Shown here: positions 40,467 to 49,591 of the stretch, piece by piece
How positions within the stretch are numbered: the stretch's first letter is position 1
Layout of the letters: each line of letters begins with the position of its first letter
NCBI GenBank assembly: GCA_045047085.1
Contig: JASFYT010000010.1
Span: forward strand, 1 to 64,000
From: GCA-2401155 sp045047085
GTDB taxonomy: Bacteria; Pseudomonadota; Alphaproteobacteria; Rhizobiales; Rhizobiaceae
Length of the DNA stretch: 64,000 bases
Direction of reading: 5' to 3'
Program-made: the position numbers and the translations under genes
Notes under the pieces: generated by a model
Databases searched by the model: none
What the model was told of the DNA's origin: nothing
Seen by the model: only the letters and a program-made list of their open reading frames with translations

Positions 40467-41471
40467 ATGAAACAAACAATATCGATGGTGGCTGTTTTCA
40501 CTGTCTTATCATTTGGACTTGCTGGCGGAAATGTTGCGTTTGCGCAATCTTCCGAATCTGCTTATCGGGTGAACGAGCTTGAAGAGCAGGTTCGCCAGCT
40601 TAACGGACGGATTGAGGATTTAAACTTTCAGCTACTTGAAATGCAGGAACTTGTTCGCAAGATGCAACAGGATAATGAATTCCGCTTTCAAGAGCTTGAA
40701 GAACAAGGAAATACTGATGGACCAGCGAATAAAAAATCATCCATCGGTGATTTGATTAAGCCATCCAAAACCAATCTGCCTGAGGGAGAAAAACGCTTGG
40801 GAAAGCGCAAACCGTCTGAACATACTGCTTCTGTAGTGCGTTCGGACGGGAATGCTAATGGCGACCAAGTACTTCAAAAACCTCGCAAACCCAAAATGAT
40901 TGACGGGGTTGAAATCTATGACGGTTCGCAGGATGAAGCCGGTACAATTGCCAAGTCGCTTGGAACCATCACCTTTGATGCGAATGGCAATTTTGTTGAG
41001 GGCACGGTTGGCGCGCCGATAGATCTGACCAAACGGCTTTATGGCGGCAGTGACGCCAATGTGCGCCTTGCTGTACCGCGGGATGCTGACGAACTTTTTG
41101 CGCTTGGCTACAGCTATATTCAGTCGGGTGATTATGCGTTGGCAGAGGAATCCTTCGTCGATTTTCTGCAACGTTTTCCAGAGCATAGAAAAGTGTCTGA
41201 TGTGAATTTCTGGCTTGGGGAAAGTTATTTTGCGCGTAGACAATATAAAAAGTCTGCCCGTATTTTTCTTAATTCTCATCGTAGCTGGCCCAATGCTCGA
41301 TTAGCTCCGCAGACCCTGCTTAAACTCGGGGTATCGGTTGCCGGTCTCAACCAACGCGAATTAGCCTGTGCAACCTATGCGGAAGTTGGGCAAAAATATC
41401 CTGACTCATCGATCATCGTGAAACGCAATGTTAGGGTAGAACAGCGTGCAGCGCGTTGCAGCGTTAATTGA
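40467..41471 (+). CDS. cpoB: CpoB/YbgF, Tol-Pal associated periplasmic coordinator
   Basis: This 334-residue protein has a signal peptide cleaved near residue 26 (AFA/QS), a coiled-coil trimerisation region at about 32-75 ('VNELEEQVRQLNGRIEDLNF'), a low-complexity linker, and C-terminal TPR repeats from about residue 205 ('DELFALGYSYIQSGDYALAE'). In E. coli CpoB links outer-membrane constriction with cell-wall synthesis. It closes the tol operon and is followed 19 bp later by tilS. Confidence 0.92.
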   Translation: MKQTISMVAVFTVLSFGLAGGNVAFAQSSESAYRVNELEEQVRQLNGRIEDLNFQLLEMQELVRKMQQDNEFRFQELEEQGNTDGPANKKSSIGDLIKPSKTNLPEGEKRLGKRKPSEHTASVVRSDGNANGDQVLQKPRKPKMIDGVEIYDGSQDEAGTIAKSLGTITFDANGNFVEGTVGAPIDLTKRLYGGSDANVRLAVPRDADELFALGYSYIQSGDYALAEESFVDFLQRFPEHRKVSDVNFWLGESYFARRQYKKSARIFLNSHRSWPNARLAPQTLLKLGVSVAGLNQRELACATYAEVGQKYPDSSIIVKRNVRVEQRAARCSVN

Positions 41472-41490
41472 TGTAATTGGATGATTTGTC

Positions 41491-42879
41491 GTGATTGATT
41501 TTACCAAAAACACGGATATTACCGGACCTGACCCAAGGGTTCTGTTTGCTGATATTGGATCGACTGACAAGGTGATTGTCGCCGTATCTGGTGGTAGCGA
41601 TTCTATTGCGTTGTTGTTGTTGGCCAATGCGTGGGCACATCATGAAGGCGCGCGGATACAGGCGGTAACCGTTGATCACGGATTGCGCCCTGAGGCTGCG
41701 GCGGAAGCTGCTTTTGTTGCCAGCATCTGTGAGGGATTGGGCATTCGCCACATTACTCTCGCGTGGGAAGGTATCAAACCAAATTCCGGTTTGCCGGAAG
41801 CGTCTAGGCTCGCGCGCTATCAGCTTTTGGAAGAATATGCGGTTGATTCAGGTGCGAAATATGTTTTGACCGGACATACGGCGGATGATCAGGTGGAAAC
41901 GGTTTATATGCGCCTGTCTCGGGAAAAACCGACAGGTACTGGTCGTGGTCTATCTGGAATGTCGGTTCGTACCATCATGCCCAAGGGCGTATTGTTGATG
42001 CGCCCATTGTTGGGAATGAGTAGGGATATTCTGCGTCAATATCTGGCACAAAATGCTCAAAGCTGGGTGGAAGATCCGAGCAATGTTGATGCTTCATATG
42101 AGCGCGTCCGGGCGCGGAAATTTTTAGAATCGCGGCAGCAACATAAAAACAATCTCTTTGCGTTTTCTGGTGTTATGGGGCGTCTTCGAAGACAAGTAGC
42201 CAATCAGACCGCTGTTTTTCTGGGTGATAATGTCAGTGTGTTGCCAGGATTGGTTTATAAGCTTGATGTGGCGTCTTTCGATCAAACGCCACAACCGGTT
42301 TTGATTAATGCTTTGCAAGTTTTGTTAGCGGTCGTTGGTGGTGGTGAGCATTTTGCCAGTGCTTCCAAATTATACCCGTTGATCGATTTGGCCATGGAAG
42401 GGCCGGAGCAGGGAGCACGGCAAACTTTGGCAAATTGCGTACTTGAATTTAAGAATGGAAAAATTTTACTGTATCGCGAAACGCGCAATTTGGCATCGTT
42501 TCTTTTGGGCCCCGGCGATGACGCGATTTGGGATGGCCGTATGCATTTGATCAATGACAGTAATTCCACACTTTATGTGGGGCCGCTGGATCCGGCATTA
42601 TTAGCTGAAACTGACATAGATGGTGTGTCAGAAAACAGCGGAACCGTTAATGTTTCTCCGCGGGCAGCTCTTCAATCCTTGCCCGTGCTTCGAGGCGATG
42701 GGGATGATCTTCATTTTCCAATGCTATTTAACAAGGCGCTTCCTGATGGGGTAACTGCCAGACTGACGGCGCGGGCGTTAGCGCAGTTTTGCCCTGATTT
42801 TGATGAAGCGCTGTTTGTGTGGCTTGATGATCTTGGCAAATTGGTAAAAATCACTGCTTTGGAGCCCAATTCCGGGTAA
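41491..42879 (+). CDS. tilS: tRNA(Ile)-lysidine synthetase TilS
   Basis: This 462-residue enzyme converts C34 of the minor isoleucine tRNA to lysidine so that it reads AUA codons. The PP-loop 'VSGGSDSIALLLLA' at residues 32-45 binds ATP, 'TVDHGLRPEAAAEA' and 'TGHTADDQVETVYMRL' follow as in the family. GTG 41491 is the start. It is essential in most bacteria. The operon order cpoB-tilS-ftsH-glmM is conserved in alphaproteobacteria. Confidence 0.95.
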   Translation: MIDFTKNTDITGPDPRVLFADIGSTDKVIVAVSGGSDSIALLLLANAWAHHEGARIQAVTVDHGLRPEAAAEAAFVASICEGLGIRHITLAWEGIKPNSGLPEASRLARYQLLEEYAVDSGAKYVLTGHTADDQVETVYMRLSREKPTGTGRGLSGMSVRTIMPKGVLLMRPLLGMSRDILRQYLAQNAQSWVEDPSNVDASYERVRARKFLESRQQHKNNLFAFSGVMGRLRRQVANQTAVFLGDNVSVLPGLVYKLDVASFDQTPQPVLINALQVLLAVVGGGEHFASASKLYPLIDLAMEGPEQGARQTLANCVLEFKNGKILLYRETRNLASFLLGPGDDAIWDGRMHLINDSNSTLYVGPLDPALLAETDIDGVSENSGTVNVSPRAALQSLPVLRGDGDDLHFPMLFNKALPDGVTARLTARALAQFCPDFDEALFVWLDDLGKLVKITALEPNSG

Positions 42880-42919
42880 TTCCGGGCATTTTCATGATGA
42901 AACTTACCCGGGGTTTACT
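42876..42919 (+). terminator. Hairpin overlapping the tilS stop codon
   Basis: CCGGGTAA, which contains the tilS stop codon, pairs with TTACCCGG about 30 bases later. A T-rich stretch follows (GTTTACTTTATT). The loop is long, so stability is moderate. It precedes the ftsH promoter candidate. Confidence 0.4.
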
Positions 42920-42966
42920 TTATTACAAATTGTTGACCCAAAAATGCGCAAAAACCGTTTTAGCTC

Positions 42967-42996
42967 CTTGGCATCGGGGGGCATTGAACCTATCTT
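42967..42996 (+). promoter_or_regulatory. Candidate sigma-32 promoter of ftsH
   Basis: CTTG (42967-42970) and CCTATCTT (42989-42996) are separated by 18 bp, matching the alphaproteobacterial RpoH consensus CTTG-N17/18-CYTATNT. The expected start site is about 80 bp before the ftsH ATG. FtsH is a known heat-shock target in several bacteria. Confidence 0.55.
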
Positions 42997-43084
42997 AGGG
43001 GTAAGTTGATGTTTTCCGTGCATGCTCCTTCTGGGAGACTGGTCGGGAAATGCGTTTCAGCACTAATCATTTCAGGACTAATCC

Positions 43085-45022
43085 ATGAATACCAATTTCA
43101 GAAATCTGGCACTTTGGGGAATTATAGCAGTTTTACTGATTGCTCTGTTCAACCTGTTTCAGAGCCCGGTTCAGCGTACTGCCTCTTCCGAAATTCCTTA
43201 TTCCCAATTTGTAAATGAGGTAGATAAAAGTCGAGTGCACAGTGTGACCATTGCCGGGCGGCAGATTTCGGGTATTTACAATGATAATAATACACGTTTT
43301 GAAACCTATGCGCCGGATGATCCGGAATTGGTTAAACGTCTTTCCGCCAAGGGTGTGGTGATTGAAGTGACGCCGCCTTCAGAGGGGTCTGCACTTTCCA
43401 GCTTCCTGTTTACATGGTTGCCAATGTTTGTGTTGCTCGGTGTGTGGATTTTCTTCATGCGCCAGATGCAGGGCGGTGGCGGCAAGGCTATGGGTTTTGG
43501 TAAATCGAAAGCAAAATTGCTGACTGAAGAACAGGGCCGCGTGACCTTTGAAGATGTGGCCGGCGTTGATGAAGCCAAAGACGATCTTGAAGAGATTGTC
43601 GATTTTCTTCGCAACCCGCAAAAATATCAACGTCTTGGTGGCAAAATTCCTCATGGTGTTTTGCTTGTTGGACCTCCCGGTACCGGTAAAACTTTGCTTG
43701 CCCGTGCTGTTGCAGGTGAAGCCAATGTACCGTTCTTTACAATTTCGGGTTCAGATTTTGTTGAAATGTTTGTGGGCGTTGGCGCGAGCCGTGTGCGCGA
43801 TATGTTTGAACAGGCGAAGAAAAATTCACCCTGCATCATCTTTATCGACGAGATTGACGCGGTTGGTCGCCATCGTGGCGCAGGCCTTGGTGGCGGCAAT
43901 GATGAGCGTGAACAAACCCTCAACCAATTGTTGGTTGAGATGGATGGTTTTGAATCCAATGAAGGTATTATCCTGATTGCAGCGACCAACCGTCCGGATG
44001 TGCTTGATCCTGCATTGCTGCGCCCGGGCCGTTTTGACCGCGAAGTTGTTGTCGGTCTTCCTGATGTTTCTGGTCGTGAAAAAATTCTGAAAGTGCACTC
44101 GCGCAACATACCGCTGGCGCCCAATGTGGACATGAAAGTTCTGGCCCGTGGAACGCCCGGTTTCTCTGGTGCAGACTTGGCAAATTTGTGCAATGAAGCA
44201 GCGCTTTCTGCTGCACGTCGCAATAAGCGGCTTGTGACCATGCAAGAATTTGAAGATGCAAAAGACAAGGTGATGATGGGGGCGGAACGTCGTTCTGCTG
44301 CTATGACCGAAGAGGAAAAAACCCTAACAGCATACCATGAAGCAGGGCACGCAATTCTTGCGATCAACGTGCCTTCAGCTGATCCGGTTCATAAAGCTAC
44401 GATCATTCCACGCGGCCGTGCGCTTGGTATGGTGATGCAATTGCCAGAAGGTGACCGCTATTCCATGAGCTATAAATTCATGGTTTCTCGTTTGGCTATT
44501 TTGATGGGTGGACGGGTTGCTGAAGAGATGAAATTCGGTAAGGAAAACATTACTTCGGGCGCTTCATCGGATATCGAGCAGGCAACCAAGCTTGCTCGCG
44601 CCATGGTAACCCAATGGGGCTATTCAGATGAATTGGGTCTGGTTTCTTATGGTGAAAACCAGCAAGAAGTTTTCCTTGGCCATTCAGTTGCACAGACGAA
44701 GAACGTATCGGAAGCAACCGCTCAAACGATCGATAGCGAAGTTCGCAACTTGATTGATAAAGCTTATGCGACTGCTAAATCCATTCTGAAGAAGAAGAAA
44801 AAAGACTGGGAAGCTATTGCTCAAGGGTTGCTTGAATATGAAACTCTCTCAGGCAGTGAAATTGATGATTTGATTGCTGGCAAGCCGCCTGCACGCGATA
44901 GCGGCGACGATACGCCTCCTTCACGCGGTACAGCGGTACCAAGCGCTGGTGCAGGTAAGGCTGGCAAGAAAAAGAAGGGTGACGAGCCTGATGCCGGTGA
45001 TATGGAGCCTCAACCTCAATAA
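43085..45022 (+). CDS. ftsH: FtsH, membrane-bound ATP-dependent zinc protease
   Basis: This 645-residue protease degrades misfolded membrane proteins and, in many bacteria, unstable regulators including RpoH. It has two membrane helices (about 10-25 and 105-120), an AAA+ domain with Walker A 'GPPGTGKT' and 'FIDEIDAVGRHRGAGLGGGN', and the zinc site 'HEAGH' (H418-H422). The C-terminal tail is Lys/Gly/Asp-rich. A sigma-32-like promoter precedes it, and rpoH is encoded in the same window. Confidence 0.98.
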   Translation: MNTNFRNLALWGIIAVLLIALFNLFQSPVQRTASSEIPYSQFVNEVDKSRVHSVTIAGRQISGIYNDNNTRFETYAPDDPELVKRLSAKGVVIEVTPPSEGSALSSFLFTWLPMFVLLGVWIFFMRQMQGGGGKAMGFGKSKAKLLTEEQGRVTFEDVAGVDEAKDDLEEIVDFLRNPQKYQRLGGKIPHGVLLVGPPGTGKTLLARAVAGEANVPFFTISGSDFVEMFVGVGASRVRDMFEQAKKNSPCIIFIDEIDAVGRHRGAGLGGGNDEREQTLNQLLVEMDGFESNEGIILIAATNRPDVLDPALLRPGRFDREVVVGLPDVSGREKILKVHSRNIPLAPNVDMKVLARGTPGFSGADLANLCNEAALSAARRNKRLVTMQEFEDAKDKVMMGAERRSAAMTEEEKTLTAYHEAGHAILAINVPSADPVHKATIIPRGRALGMVMQLPEGDRYSMSYKFMVSRLAILMGGRVAEEMKFGKENITSGASSDIEQATKLARAMVTQWGYSDELGLVSYGENQQEVFLGHSVAQTKNVSEATAQTIDSEVRNLIDKAYATAKSILKKKKKDWEAIAQGLLEYETLSGSEIDDLIAGKPPARDSGDDTPPSRGTAVPSAGAGKAGKKKKGDEPDAGDMEPQPQ

Positions 45023-45176
45023 GCAGATTTAGGTTGGTTTTGCGCTGAGAGTTTTCGTTGAAAGTTTCGGTTCATTAACCCAAAGCTGATATATAGCGAA
45101 TTAATCTGTGAATGGCCTTTGCCGCGTAAGTGGGGCAAGGCTATTGGAGTGTTTGATAAGAGGCTTGGGCAAGAAC

Positions 45177-46523
45177 ATGACAAAAAGCTATTTCGGGACC
45201 GATGGCATCAGAGGGTTGGCCAACAGCTTTCCCATGACTGCGGATATCGCTATGCGGGTGGGCATGGCTGCTGGCATCGTGTTTCGTCGAGGCACCCACC
45301 GCCACAGGGTGGTGATTGGTAAAGATACCCGCCTATCTGGTTATATGATCGAAAACGCTTTGGTGGCGGGTTTTACCGCTGCTGGAATGGATGTGTTTTT
45401 GCTCGGACCGGTTCCTACACCGGGTGTTGCCATGCTAACCCGTTCGCTACGGGCTGATATTGGTGTGATGATTTCTGCATCTCACAACAGTTTTGAAGAC
45501 AATGGTATTAAGTTGTTTGGCCCTGATGGCTACAAGCTATCCGACAAAATTGAGTCCGCGATTGAAAACCTGTTGGAAACAGATGTTTCAGCGCAACTTG
45601 CTGCGGCAACGGATATTGGACGCGCCACCCGCGTTGAGGGGGTTGATGCGCGATATGTTGAGTTCGTTAAACGCACCCTTCCAAGGCGACAATCGCTTGA
45701 GGGTATTCGTGTAGTGGTCGACTGCGCCAACGGTGCAGCCTATAAGGTGGCGCCTGAAGCTTTGTGGGAGCTGGGTGCGGATGTGGTGACCATTGGCAAT
45801 GAACCCAATGGCCTTAATATCAATCTGGAGTGCGGCTCCACAGACACCAGAGCGCTTTGTAATAAAGTGCGTGAGACGAGAGCCGATGTGGGTATCGCAC
45901 TGGATGGGGATGCAGACCGGGTCATCATTGTAGATGAAAATGCCAAGGTAATTGACGGTGACCAGATGATGGCAGCGATCTCTTCCCATTGGCACAGTCA
46001 GTCGAAACTGACAGGTGGTGGTGTGGTTGCAACCGTAATGTCAAATCTTGGTCTTGAGAGATTTTTGGAGTCTGAGGGACTTAACCTTGCGCGCACAAAG
46101 GTCGGTGATCGCTATGTGGTTGAACACATGCGTGCCAATGGCTTTAATCTTGGTGGTGAACAATCCGGCCATATGGTGATGTCCGATTTTACAACAACTG
46201 GTGATGGCTTACTGGCTGCACTGCAGATTTTGTCTGTTGTGCAATCGAGCGGAAAACCGGTAAGCGATGTTTGCAACAAATTTGAACCGGTGCCTCAGAT
46301 TTTGAAAAATGTGCGTTATACTTCCGGCAATCCGCTAAAAGACAAAACTGTGGTTGAAGCAATAAGCGATGGCGAGTCTCAGTTAGGTAAATCCGGCAGA
46401 CTGGTTATCCGAGCTTCGGGAACCGAACCTCTTATCCGCGTTATGGCGGAAGGTGATGACGCGGCGCTGGTTGCCACCGTGGTCAACGATATTGCCAGTG
46501 CTGTTAGTAAGATTGCTGCTTAG
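45177..46523 (+). CDS. glmM: Phosphoglucosamine mutase GlmM
   Basis: This 448-residue enzyme makes glucosamine 1-phosphate for cell-wall and lipopolysaccharide synthesis. The phosphorylated serine is S102 in 'VMISASHNSFEDNG', the metal-binding loop is 'GIALDGDADRVIIVD', and the sugar-binding region is 'LGGEQSGHMV'. It starts 'MTKSYFGTDGIRG', so ATG 45177 is chosen over an in-frame ATG 69 bp upstream. It follows ftsH as in related genomes. Confidence 0.97.
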   Translation: MTKSYFGTDGIRGLANSFPMTADIAMRVGMAAGIVFRRGTHRHRVVIGKDTRLSGYMIENALVAGFTAAGMDVFLLGPVPTPGVAMLTRSLRADIGVMISASHNSFEDNGIKLFGPDGYKLSDKIESAIENLLETDVSAQLAAATDIGRATRVEGVDARYVEFVKRTLPRRQSLEGIRVVVDCANGAAYKVAPEALWELGADVVTIGNEPNGLNINLECGSTDTRALCNKVRETRADVGIALDGDADRVIIVDENAKVIDGDQMMAAISSHWHSQSKLTGGGVVATVMSNLGLERFLESEGLNLARTKVGDRYVVEHMRANGFNLGGEQSGHMVMSDFTTTGDGLLAALQILSVVQSSGKPVSDVCNKFEPVPQILKNVRYTSGNPLKDKTVVEAISDGESQLGKSGRLVIRASGTEPLIRVMAEGDDAALVATVVNDIASAVSKIAA

Positions 46524-46670
46524 CCTGAAGGGCGACGCCTTTTTCATGGCGGTTTCTAGGGCGTTCTTAATAGCATATCTTCGCATGACGCATTAGGTCT
46601 TCATTCTTTTTTCCAAAAAATTCATCAAACCGTTTTCCGGTACGAATCTCCCAATTGTTATTACGCCCAA

Positions 46671-46762
46671 GGCTGGAGCGAAGAGCGAGCGGCGCTAAGG
46701 TTCCGCCTATTCTGATATCCGAGCGCGGCGAAGATATACTGTGAGAGCAAAGACAACCAAAT
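46671..46762. repeat. Dispersed intergenic repeat, family 1 (copy 1)
   Basis: Bases 46675-46698 match 55910-55933 at 23 of 24 positions. A second conserved piece (GTGAGAGCAAA near 46741-46750) matches GTGAGTGCAAA near 55978-55988, with a similar spacing between the pieces, so both copies come from one element of about 85-90 bp. It lies between genes and contains no open frame. Confidence 0.65.
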
Positions 46763-46791
46763 CTGCCCTTAAGGTTTTGTAAGTCATTATT

Positions 46792-46816
46792 CTTAACCTT
46801 AATAAACACGGTTAAG
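46792..46816. promoter_or_regulatory. TTAACC / GGTTAA inverted repeat upstream of a barrel gene
   Basis: CTTAACC (46792-46798) and GGTTAAG (46810-46816) are exact inverse copies with 11 bp between. Each contains the CtrA half-site core TTAACC, but the usual direct TTAA-N7-TTAA spacing is not met. It lies 80 bp before the barrel start. Confidence 0.35.
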
Positions 46817-46895
46817 CGCGTATTAACATTTCTCCTCCATATTGCGACCAAGAATTGAATTATTGGCTGATTTTGGCTGGAAAAAGGAAAAAGTA

Positions 46896-47738
46896 ATGCG
46901 CACCTTAAAGAAGACTGTACTGCTTACAGCGGCAATGATTGGTATTTCCTCTGTGGCAAATGCTGCCGATATTATACCGGATATCGTTGAGGCTCCTCAA
47001 GAGGTTATGGCCCAATCCAACACCGGTTGGTATCTGCGCGGTGATATTGGCTACGCATCCCTCAAGTCTGATGGTGTGCTGTATCATCAAGGTTCAGCTT
47101 CACTAACTGGTTCGTTTGAACAGCATGATTTAGATGATACATGGATGCTTGGTGGTGGTGTTGGTTATCAGGTAACCGACTATTTCCGTGTTGATGCAAC
47201 TATTGATCATTATTTCAAAACGGATTTCACCGGAGTTTCGGCAACCGGCGCAACAACTTGTACCCTTACAGGTGCTACACTTTGTAATTTCACAGACAAT
47301 TCTGAACTTTCAGTGACCACATATATGTTGAACGCCTATATGGATCTTGGCACTTACTCCAAAATTACACCTTATGTTGGCTTTGGTCTCGGTGCTGCCC
47401 AACTGCATTGGACTGATCTAATCAACTCTGAAGTTTGTGTAACCGGTTGTACCGGATCTGTTTCAACGAGCCATTTTGGTGAAGCCGATTTGCGATTTGC
47501 ATATTCACTCCATGCAGGTGCCTCATATGACATCAATGCCAATTGGAAATGGGATGCTGGATATAGTTATACCCATATCGAAGGTGGACCAATGTTCCAT
47601 TTTGAAGCGGGTAACGCCAATACAGGTCGTCAGGGTTATGATGAAGGTTTGGATGTTCATGCCTTCAAACTTGGCCTGAGATACCAGTTCGGTGGCGGCA
47701 CAATTGCCAGCTACGATGATGGCAGCGTTTACAAATAA
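46896..47738 (+). CDS. Outer-membrane beta-barrel protein (copy 1)
   Basis: This 280-residue protein has a signal peptide ending 'SSVANA', then a porin-like opening 'GWYLRGDIGYASLKSDG' and alternating beta strands to a final aromatic 'KLGLRYQFGG'. It belongs to the small OmpA/Omp25-Omp31-like barrel group common in Hyphomicrobiales. Cysteines come in two pairs inside predicted loops ('TTCTLTGATLCNF' and 'EVCVTGCTGS'), which is unusual for this group and may form disulfides. ATG 46896, with an AAGGAA site, is used. A second barrel follows 102 bp later. Confidence 0.85.
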   Translation: MRTLKKTVLLTAAMIGISSVANAADIIPDIVEAPQEVMAQSNTGWYLRGDIGYASLKSDGVLYHQGSASLTGSFEQHDLDDTWMLGGGVGYQVTDYFRVDATIDHYFKTDFTGVSATGATTCTLTGATLCNFTDNSELSVTTYMLNAYMDLGTYSKITPYVGFGLGAAQLHWTDLINSEVCVTGCTGSVSTSHFGEADLRFAYSLHAGASYDINANWKWDAGYSYTHIEGGPMFHFEAGNANTGRQGYDEGLDVHAFKLGLRYQFGGGTIASYDDGSVYK

Positions 47739-47749
47739 GTGGTAAATTG

Positions 47750-47770
47750 AAGGGGCCAGACAGGTCCCTT
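47750..47770 (+). terminator. Hairpin after barrel copy 1
   Basis: AAGGGGCC pairs with GGTCCCTT (one G-U pair) around loop AGACA, 12 bp after the stop codon. No long T-run follows, so this may be an attenuating stem, with the second barrel partly read through. Confidence 0.5.
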
Positions 47771-47840
47771 TGATCGTTGAGTATTCAAATCACAAAAGCA
47801 AAATTGGTTCGGGAAAATCTATCCGAACAGGGAGACCAAG

Positions 47841-48575
47841 ATGAATAACTTTCTAAAAACTGGTTTGGTACTAGCAGTAATTCTGGTGATAACAGGACTA
47901 ACAGGGCTTTCCCAAGGCGCTCTTGCCGCGGATCTGGACCCAACCTATGTTCGCGGTGGCAGGACCAATGTGGAATATGGCAGTGGTTGGTACTTGCGTG
48001 GTAATGTCGGATTTTCGCTAGGTAATGGTGAAAACCAATCATTTAATGACGGCACAAATGTGTTTAGTTTTGTACGGCAAAATGAAGACAATGGCTATTC
48101 TGCCGGTGTTGGATTTGGTTATACATTCAATCCGTATTTTCGGGTAGATACAACAATCGATTATCATGGCGGTCGTGATTGGAACGGGTTGGATGCAGGT
48201 GCAGCCGTTACCAATGATAGCTCTTTTGAACTTACCAACTATAGCCTGAACGGATATGTATCCCTTGGGAAGACCATGGGTATTACACCCTATATTGGGG
48301 CCGGTTTTGGGGTGGCCGATGTGAAGTGGGGCGGTCACAGTATTTCAGGTGTGGGAACGCGCTCTGGAGAAAGCTATCAGGGTTCAACTTATTCCGTAAT
48401 GGCTGGTTTTGATTATCGCCTCGATAAAAACTGGTTGTTTGATTTTGAGTATAAATATACTCATGTGGACGGTGGCAAAACGATTGCAGATAGCGGTGTT
48501 TCATCAAACACGGCATTCTCGGATGATTTCAATCTGCAGGATTTTCGCATAGGTTTGCGATATGAAATTTGGTAG
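47841..48575 (+). CDS. Outer-membrane beta-barrel protein (copy 2)
   Basis: This 244-residue protein resembles copy 1: signal peptide ending 'SQGALA', 'GSGWYLRGNVGFSLGNG', 'FNPYFRVDTTIDYHGG', and final strand 'FRIGLRYEIW' ending in an aromatic residue, as outer-membrane barrels need. It lacks the loop cysteines of copy 1. The GGGAGACC site precedes ATG 47841. A strong terminator follows. Confidence 0.85.
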   Translation: MNNFLKTGLVLAVILVITGLTGLSQGALAADLDPTYVRGGRTNVEYGSGWYLRGNVGFSLGNGENQSFNDGTNVFSFVRQNEDNGYSAGVGFGYTFNPYFRVDTTIDYHGGRDWNGLDAGAAVTNDSSFELTNYSLNGYVSLGKTMGITPYIGAGFGVADVKWGGHSISGVGTRSGESYQGSTYSVMAGFDYRLDKNWLFDFEYKYTHVDGGKTIADSGVSSNTAFSDDFNLQDFRIGLRYEIW

Positions 48576-48595
48576 ACTAATTCTGCTTTAAATAT

Positions 48596-48624
48596 AAACG
48601 GCGCCCTTGAGGCGCCGTTTTTTG
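48596..48624 (+). terminator. Rho-independent terminator after barrel copy 2
   Basis: AAACGGCGCC pairs perfectly with GGCGCCGTTT around loop CTTGA, running into a T-run. It is 21 bp after the stop codon and is the clearest terminator in the window. Confidence 0.95.
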
Positions 48625-48781
48625 TCAGCTGCTGTTGTTTTATACGCAATTCATCCGCTTGATATTTTAGGTGGGCAACTATCGGATTGAAAACTGAATA
48701 GGAGATGTAATATGGATTTCGGTGGCTAACCGATCAAAGGCTCAATGTAGTTTGCAGAATCTTTCTTGCTGGAATTCACAT

Positions 48782-49591
48782 TTATGAATTGACGGGCTTG
48801 TGACCAAATACAGCATAATATTGGGGAGCACCCCAGTTCGCAAACAACTGGATGTTAACTAGTAAAAATTCAACACCATTTTTTGTCATACGGCTCAATG
48901 AAATTTCATGGAGAATATTTTCTGGTGCAGGTTTAGTGTCTTTCATAGAGCCCCCAACCAAATATCCAAATAATTTTGGTTTTTTAGCCAAAATATAATC
49001 AGGAAGCAATTGGTTGTATTTTTGAAGTTCAATCAGTTCAATATTTGCATAGACGAATGAATGCGCAATTTTCGCAAGCATGAGAGTGAACGTATCAGCC
49101 TTAAATGGTTTTGGTTGATATCTTCCTCGATGGTTGTGGTTTGATTCTCTCCTACCACTCCATGCGCCGACTACAATTTGGCCATTTGGAGCTTTTCCAT
49201 CCAGAATTCCAGGGGAACCGAACTTCGGTAGTAATAATATAGATGGGTAATTTTGCGGTTCAACCTCTATTGTCTCGCTGATGTCATCGTTAATCCAATT
49301 TTTCAAAGTCAACATTGTTGGGCGTTCTTTTTTTCTTCGGGTTGGAAATTTATGCCTGACTCGGAAATTACCAAGGATATCCCTCAAACAATACTGCTCA
49401 ATCTTTCCGGTGACTCTTTCACACTTTCGGCAACTTGACTTTGGCAATACATGGTTGCCGCCTAGTCCAAAAGGGACAACATGTTCTCTCCCAAGAACAT
49501 CGGAATGCTTACCACAATATATACAAAACCCTATCGGGGTACAACTTTTCACTAGCAGTTCCATTTTTTTGCAGCTTAAAGATGTACACAT
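48782..49591 (-). CDS. HNH-endonuclease-like protein
   Basis: This protein of about 269 residues has an HNH-like zinc module near its start: 'GFCIYCGKHSDVLGREHVVP' then 'FGLGGNHVLPKSSCRKCERV' (Cys-x2-Cys ... Glu-His ... Cys-x2-Cys). The rest has no clear pattern, though 'KIAHSFVYANIE' resembles related stand-alone HNH proteins. A nuclease role in defence or mobile elements is possible; no partner or restriction gene is adjacent. It stands alone between the barrel terminator and serC, and its AT-rich composition suggests acquisition. A start at residue 10 ('MELLVKS') is an alternative. Confidence 0.65.
   Translation of the reverse strand: MCTSLSCKKMELLVKSCTPIGFCIYCGKHSDVLGREHVVPFGLGGNHVLPKSSCRKCERVTGKIEQYCLRDILGNFRVRHKFPTRRKKERPTMLTLKNWINDDISETIEVEPQNYPSILLLPKFGSPGILDGKAPNGQIVVGAWSGRRESNHNHRGRYQPKPFKADTFTLMLAKIAHSFVYANIELIELQKYNQLLPDYILAKKPKLFGYLVGGSMKDTKPAPENILHEISLSRMTKNGVEFLLVNIQLFANWGAPQYYAVFGHKPVNS

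Larger units (their letters stand above)
46524..46895. other. Intergenic stretch with a dispersed repeat and a TTAACC/GGTTAA palindrome
   Basis: This 372-bp interval between glmM and the outer-membrane barrel has no gene. It contains one copy of the repeat family at 46671-46762 and the inverted repeat CTTAACC-N11-GGTTAAG at 46792-46816, which may be a regulatory site for the barrel gene. An AAGGAA ribosome-binding site precedes the barrel start. Confidence 0.5.

Noticed and set aside
43651..44367. 238-residue minus-strand frame in ftsH
   Set aside because: Antisense to ftsH; composition is the mirror of its codons.
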